From positions 1 through 48,374 of the forward strand of contig LSSN01001317.1 of assembly GCA_001970855.1 (NCBI GenBank): 48,374 nt of DNA, written 5' to 3'. The notes beneath the pieces were generated by a model that saw only the letters and a list, made by a program, of their open reading frames with translations, was not told the origin of the DNA and searched no databases. A program made the translations under genes and the position numbers. The stretch comes from Smittium culicis. Taxonomy: Eukaryota > Kickxellomycota > Harpellomycetes > Harpellales > Legeriomycetaceae. Numbering within the stretch: the stretch's first letter is position 1; each line of letters begins with the position of its first letter. Shown piece by piece: positions 46,098 through 48,374 of this stretch.

Positions 46098-46149
46098 TTA
46101 ACCCATTCCTGCCCAACTATCTTTAAAAATACGAATTTATTGATTCGTT
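46098..46149 (+). repeat. Second copy of the TTAA repeat left end
   Basis: TTAACCCATTCCTGCCCAAC and CGAATTTATTGATTCG match 36083-36133 in the same orientation and order. No right-hand end was found downstream, so this copy is truncated or has diverged. Confidence 0.6.
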
Positions 46150-47076
46150 TATGATTAAAAAGTTTATTTAAAATTTACAGCCAAATCTACATCTACTAAC
46201 AAATGATTGAGCCTTGTAAATAAATTATTTTAATTGATTACAGCTGGATATATGGAAAACTAAATACGAACCAGTCCTTATATAGTGTTTAGTATTAGCA
46301 TGTATAAAATTGTAAAAAATATTAATATCTAACGAAAGTCATTAATTTTTTTTAGCAAATAAAAATTTCTAAATGAGACGATTAAATGGGAAAAACAGAA
46401 AAATCTTTTATATTCCACTAATAATATTTACAACGCATGATAAGCAGGCCAATAAAATTAAACTACAACAAAGTGTTCTCTTTGTTCAGAATCTGCCATT
46501 CGATGATTTTTTTATAAAGATATAAAAATATAAGCGGTGATTACTAGGAAAACTTAAATCGGAAAAATTTCACTCCTTCAAATAATCCCCCGCATATTGA
46601 AAATAAATAGGCTAATTGAGTTCAAGATATTGAAGAGAATTGTGAATAATCGCCAACTATTGCGAAATGGCATTTAAGGAATAGGCTAAATAATATCAAT
46701 ATTATTATAATTATTATTATCTGAATACAGATTTGAATTGAGATTAAATCGCACCACACTGATACAGTACTTTACAATAATTACGTATCCCCTTAAGATA
46801 AACTTTGTAGAATTCGCAATTTACATTCTGACTTTCGAAACCAAAATTCTGTTTTGTAAAAGATGTCTAATTATAATTATAACCAGAAAAATGAAACTGG
46901 ATACTATATTTAAACTCTCTAAATCTCCATACTCTACTTTACTACCATACTCCTTTTATTTTTTAAAAAAAATAATGAAAGTAAATATAAAATAGTTGCT
47001 GATTATTTAAGTGTTAGAATAAAAAGTTTATAGTTAATCAATTACACGCCAAGATTGATAGATATAGCACTAAAAT

Positions 47077-48374
47077 ATGACAGACCAAAAAAGCCCTGAA
47101 TATAAATTCGAAACACTACAAATTCACGCAGGGTATGATTTAGATCCCGTACACCGCGCTAGAGGCATTCCTATATACGCCTCAACTTCTTTCGTTTACA
47201 AGGACTTCCAGCACGGAGCCGATCTTAGTTCTCTTAAGGTACCTGGGTATGCTTATTCAAGAATAGGTAACCCAACTGTTGCCGCTTTAGAAAACAGAAT
47301 AGCTGCACTGGAAGGCGGTGTAGCTGCTGTCGCCACTTCTTCAGGAACTGCCGCAATCTTTAAAACAATTATTAATATCTGCCAAGCAGGCGACAATATT
47401 GTAGCAACCACCTTTCTATATGGAGGCTCTGTCAATATGTTTAAAGTTACTCTCCCTCGTCTCGGCATTAAAGTCCATATTGTAAACAGCGATAATGTAG
47501 AAGACCTGGCTGCAAAATTCGATAACAAAACTAAAGCTGTATTCGTCGAAACTATCGGCAACCCAACTTACAACATTCCTAATATTTCTGAAATTTCACA
47601 AGCCGCCCACAATCACGGGATTCCTGTTATTGTCGACAATACTTTTGGAATGGGAGGCTATCTCTTCCGCCCCATTGAGCACGGTGCCGACATTGTTGTC
47701 CACTCAATCACAAAGTGGATTGGTGGCCACGGTTTGGCAATAGGTGGTATAGTTGTTGATGCTGGAAGTTTCCCATGGAACAATGGCAAATTCCCTCTTA
47801 TTTCCGGACCTTCTGATAGTTACCACGGCTTATCTTTCTGGGACACATTTGGTTCAGACAATCCTGATAAACCGAATCTCGCTTTTGCCGTCAAGTTTCG
47901 TGCAGAAGTTCTTAGAGACCTTGGCGCTTGCCTTAATGCTATTGACGCCTGGATGTTTTTGATTGGCTTGGAAACTCTCTCTTTGAGAGCTGACAAGCAC
48001 TGCGAAAATACTCTTGCTGTTGCTCAATGGTTAGAACAACACCCACAAGTAGCTTGGGTCTCTTATCCAGGACTCCAAAGTCACCCATACCATAACCACG
48101 CAAAAGAAGTCTTTAAAAGAGGTTTCGGCGGAGTTCTGAGCTTTGGCTTGAAAGGAAACCCAATTAACGGAAACACTTTTGTCTCAAATGTCAAACTTGC
48201 CTCAAATTTGGCCAACGTAGGAGACGCCAAAACTTTAGTTATCCACCCATCTACTACAACTCACTCTCAGCTAAATGATGATGAAAAGATAGCATCAGGC
48301 ATTACCCCAGACTTGATTAGAGTCAGTGTCGGAATTGAACACATAGATGATATCATTGCTGATTTTGATAAAGC
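47077..48374 (+). CDS. MET17: O-acetylhomoserine/O-acetylserine sulfhydrylase (MET17), 3' end cut
   Basis: A PLP enzyme of the Cys/Met metabolism family that makes homocysteine from O-acetylhomoserine and sulfide (and can make cysteine from O-acetylserine). 432 codons are visible from ATG 47077; the usual length is about 430-445, so only the last few residues are missing. N-terminal [14 protein letters not shown] and [12 protein letters not shown] are typical. [20 protein letters not shown] carries the phosphate-binding Tyr/Arg. [18 protein letters not shown] and [11 protein letters not shown] (PLP-contacting Asp) follow, and [11 protein letters not shown] contains the PLP lysine K213. The C-terminal part has [20 protein letters not shown] and [10 protein letters not shown], then [15 protein letters not shown]. 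There is no intron. G+C and codon use are higher than in most genes here, suggesting strong expression. There is no organelle signal. Confidence 0.96.
   Translation, partial: MTDQKSPEYKFETLQIHAGYDLDPVHRARGIPIYASTSFVYKDFQHGADLSSLKVPGYAYSRIGNPTVAALENRIAALEGGVAAVATSSGTAAIFKTIINICQAGDNIVATTFLYGGSVNMFKVTLPRLGIKVHIVNSDNVEDLAAKFDNKTKAVFVETIGNPTYNIPNISEISQAAHNHGIPVIVDNTFGMGGYLFRPIEHGADIVVHSITKWIGGHGLAIGGIVVDAGSFPWNNGKFPLISGPSDSYHGLSFWDTFGSDNPDKPNLAFAVKFRAEVLRDLGACLNAIDAWMFLIGLETLSLRADKHCENTLAVAQWLEQHPQVAWVSYPGLQSHPYHNHAKEVFKRGFGGVLSFGLKGNPINGNTFVSNVKLASNLANVGDAKTLVIHPSTTTHSQLNDDEKIASGITPDLIRVSVGIEHIDDIIADFDK

Larger units (their letters stand above)
42577..47076. other. Long intergenic region, no gene seen
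   Basis: A/T-rich throughout, with no supported coding exon. It holds a tRNA-Glu-like relic (43419-43480), three TTTTTTAG units in tandem (about 44243-44264) and the TTAA repeat left end (46098-46149). The small frames at 45667-45861 and 46738-46995 have no domain and A/T-driven composition. The last ~300 bp are the promoter of the sulfhydrylase gene. Confidence 0.4.

Noticed and set aside
46738..46995. 85-residue frame upstream of the sulfhydrylase gene
   Set aside because: No recognisable features; lies in the likely promoter/5' UTR.
47253..47962. Short frames on both strands inside MET17
   Set aside because: Shadows of the true coding frame, which is open from 47077 to the window end with all family motifs.
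1..48374. CRISPR arrays, bacterial operons, ribosome binding sites
   Set aside because: The sequence is eukaryotic (introns, Pol III tRNA with internal boxes); no regularly spaced direct repeats of CRISPR type were seen.

Overview
This window is a eukaryotic, very A+T-rich nuclear contig. Genes are interrupted by short spliceosomal introns (mostly GT-AG, two apparently GC-AG) and separated by long A/T-rich stretches with decayed transposons. The gene set (syntaxin with an Sso-like Habc domain, a fungal-style MET17 sulfhydrylase, cytosolic TrpRS, a HEI10-type meiotic RING ligase, an LYR assembly factor, a PPR protein, a NOL11-like nucleolar protein and a GPI-anchored wall-like protein) suggests an early-diverging fungus. 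An A+T-rich Kickxellomycotina/Harpellales-type genome is my best guess, but that is inference.

Layout. 1-4050 is the gene-dense left end: the 5' part of a syntaxin gene (-), an SDHAF3/Sdh7 gene (+) tail-to-tail with a DUF167/YggU-family gene (-) only 16 bp apart, and a secreted, probably GPI-anchored Ser/Gly-rich protein (-). 4051-7430 holds no gene I can support. 7431-9263 is an eight-exon HEI10/CCNB1IP1 homologue (-) that I assembled from short exons; it carries one apparent frameshift. A tRNA-Ala(CGC) lies at 10374, and a seven-exon tryptophanyl-tRNA synthetase (+) at 11331-13282.

13283-32047 is a transposon graveyard. It contains a degenerate pogo/Tigger-like DNA transposon (17498-20350) with recognisable terminal inverted repeats, and a decayed Ty3/gypsy LTR element (about 23.6-30.1 kb) with reverse transcriptase and integrase remnants between two LTR-like direct repeats. 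Inside the latter sits an unusual array of 10-bp units (28885-28994).

32048-42576 is gene-bearing again: a mitochondrial-type PPR protein (+), a J-domain protein with a C-terminal membrane segment (+), a 984-residue NOL11-like protein (-), and an unrecognised secreted eight-cysteine protein (-). A short TTAA-flanked MITE-like repeat lies at 36083 with a second left end at 46098. The right edge is an almost complete O-acetylhomoserine/O-acetylserine sulfhydrylase (+).

No operon-like organisation exists; these are independent housekeeping genes. The most interesting items are the HEI10 gene with its frameshift, the 10-bp periodic array with heat-shock-element-like units beside it, the secreted cysteine-rich protein, and the TTAA repeat family.
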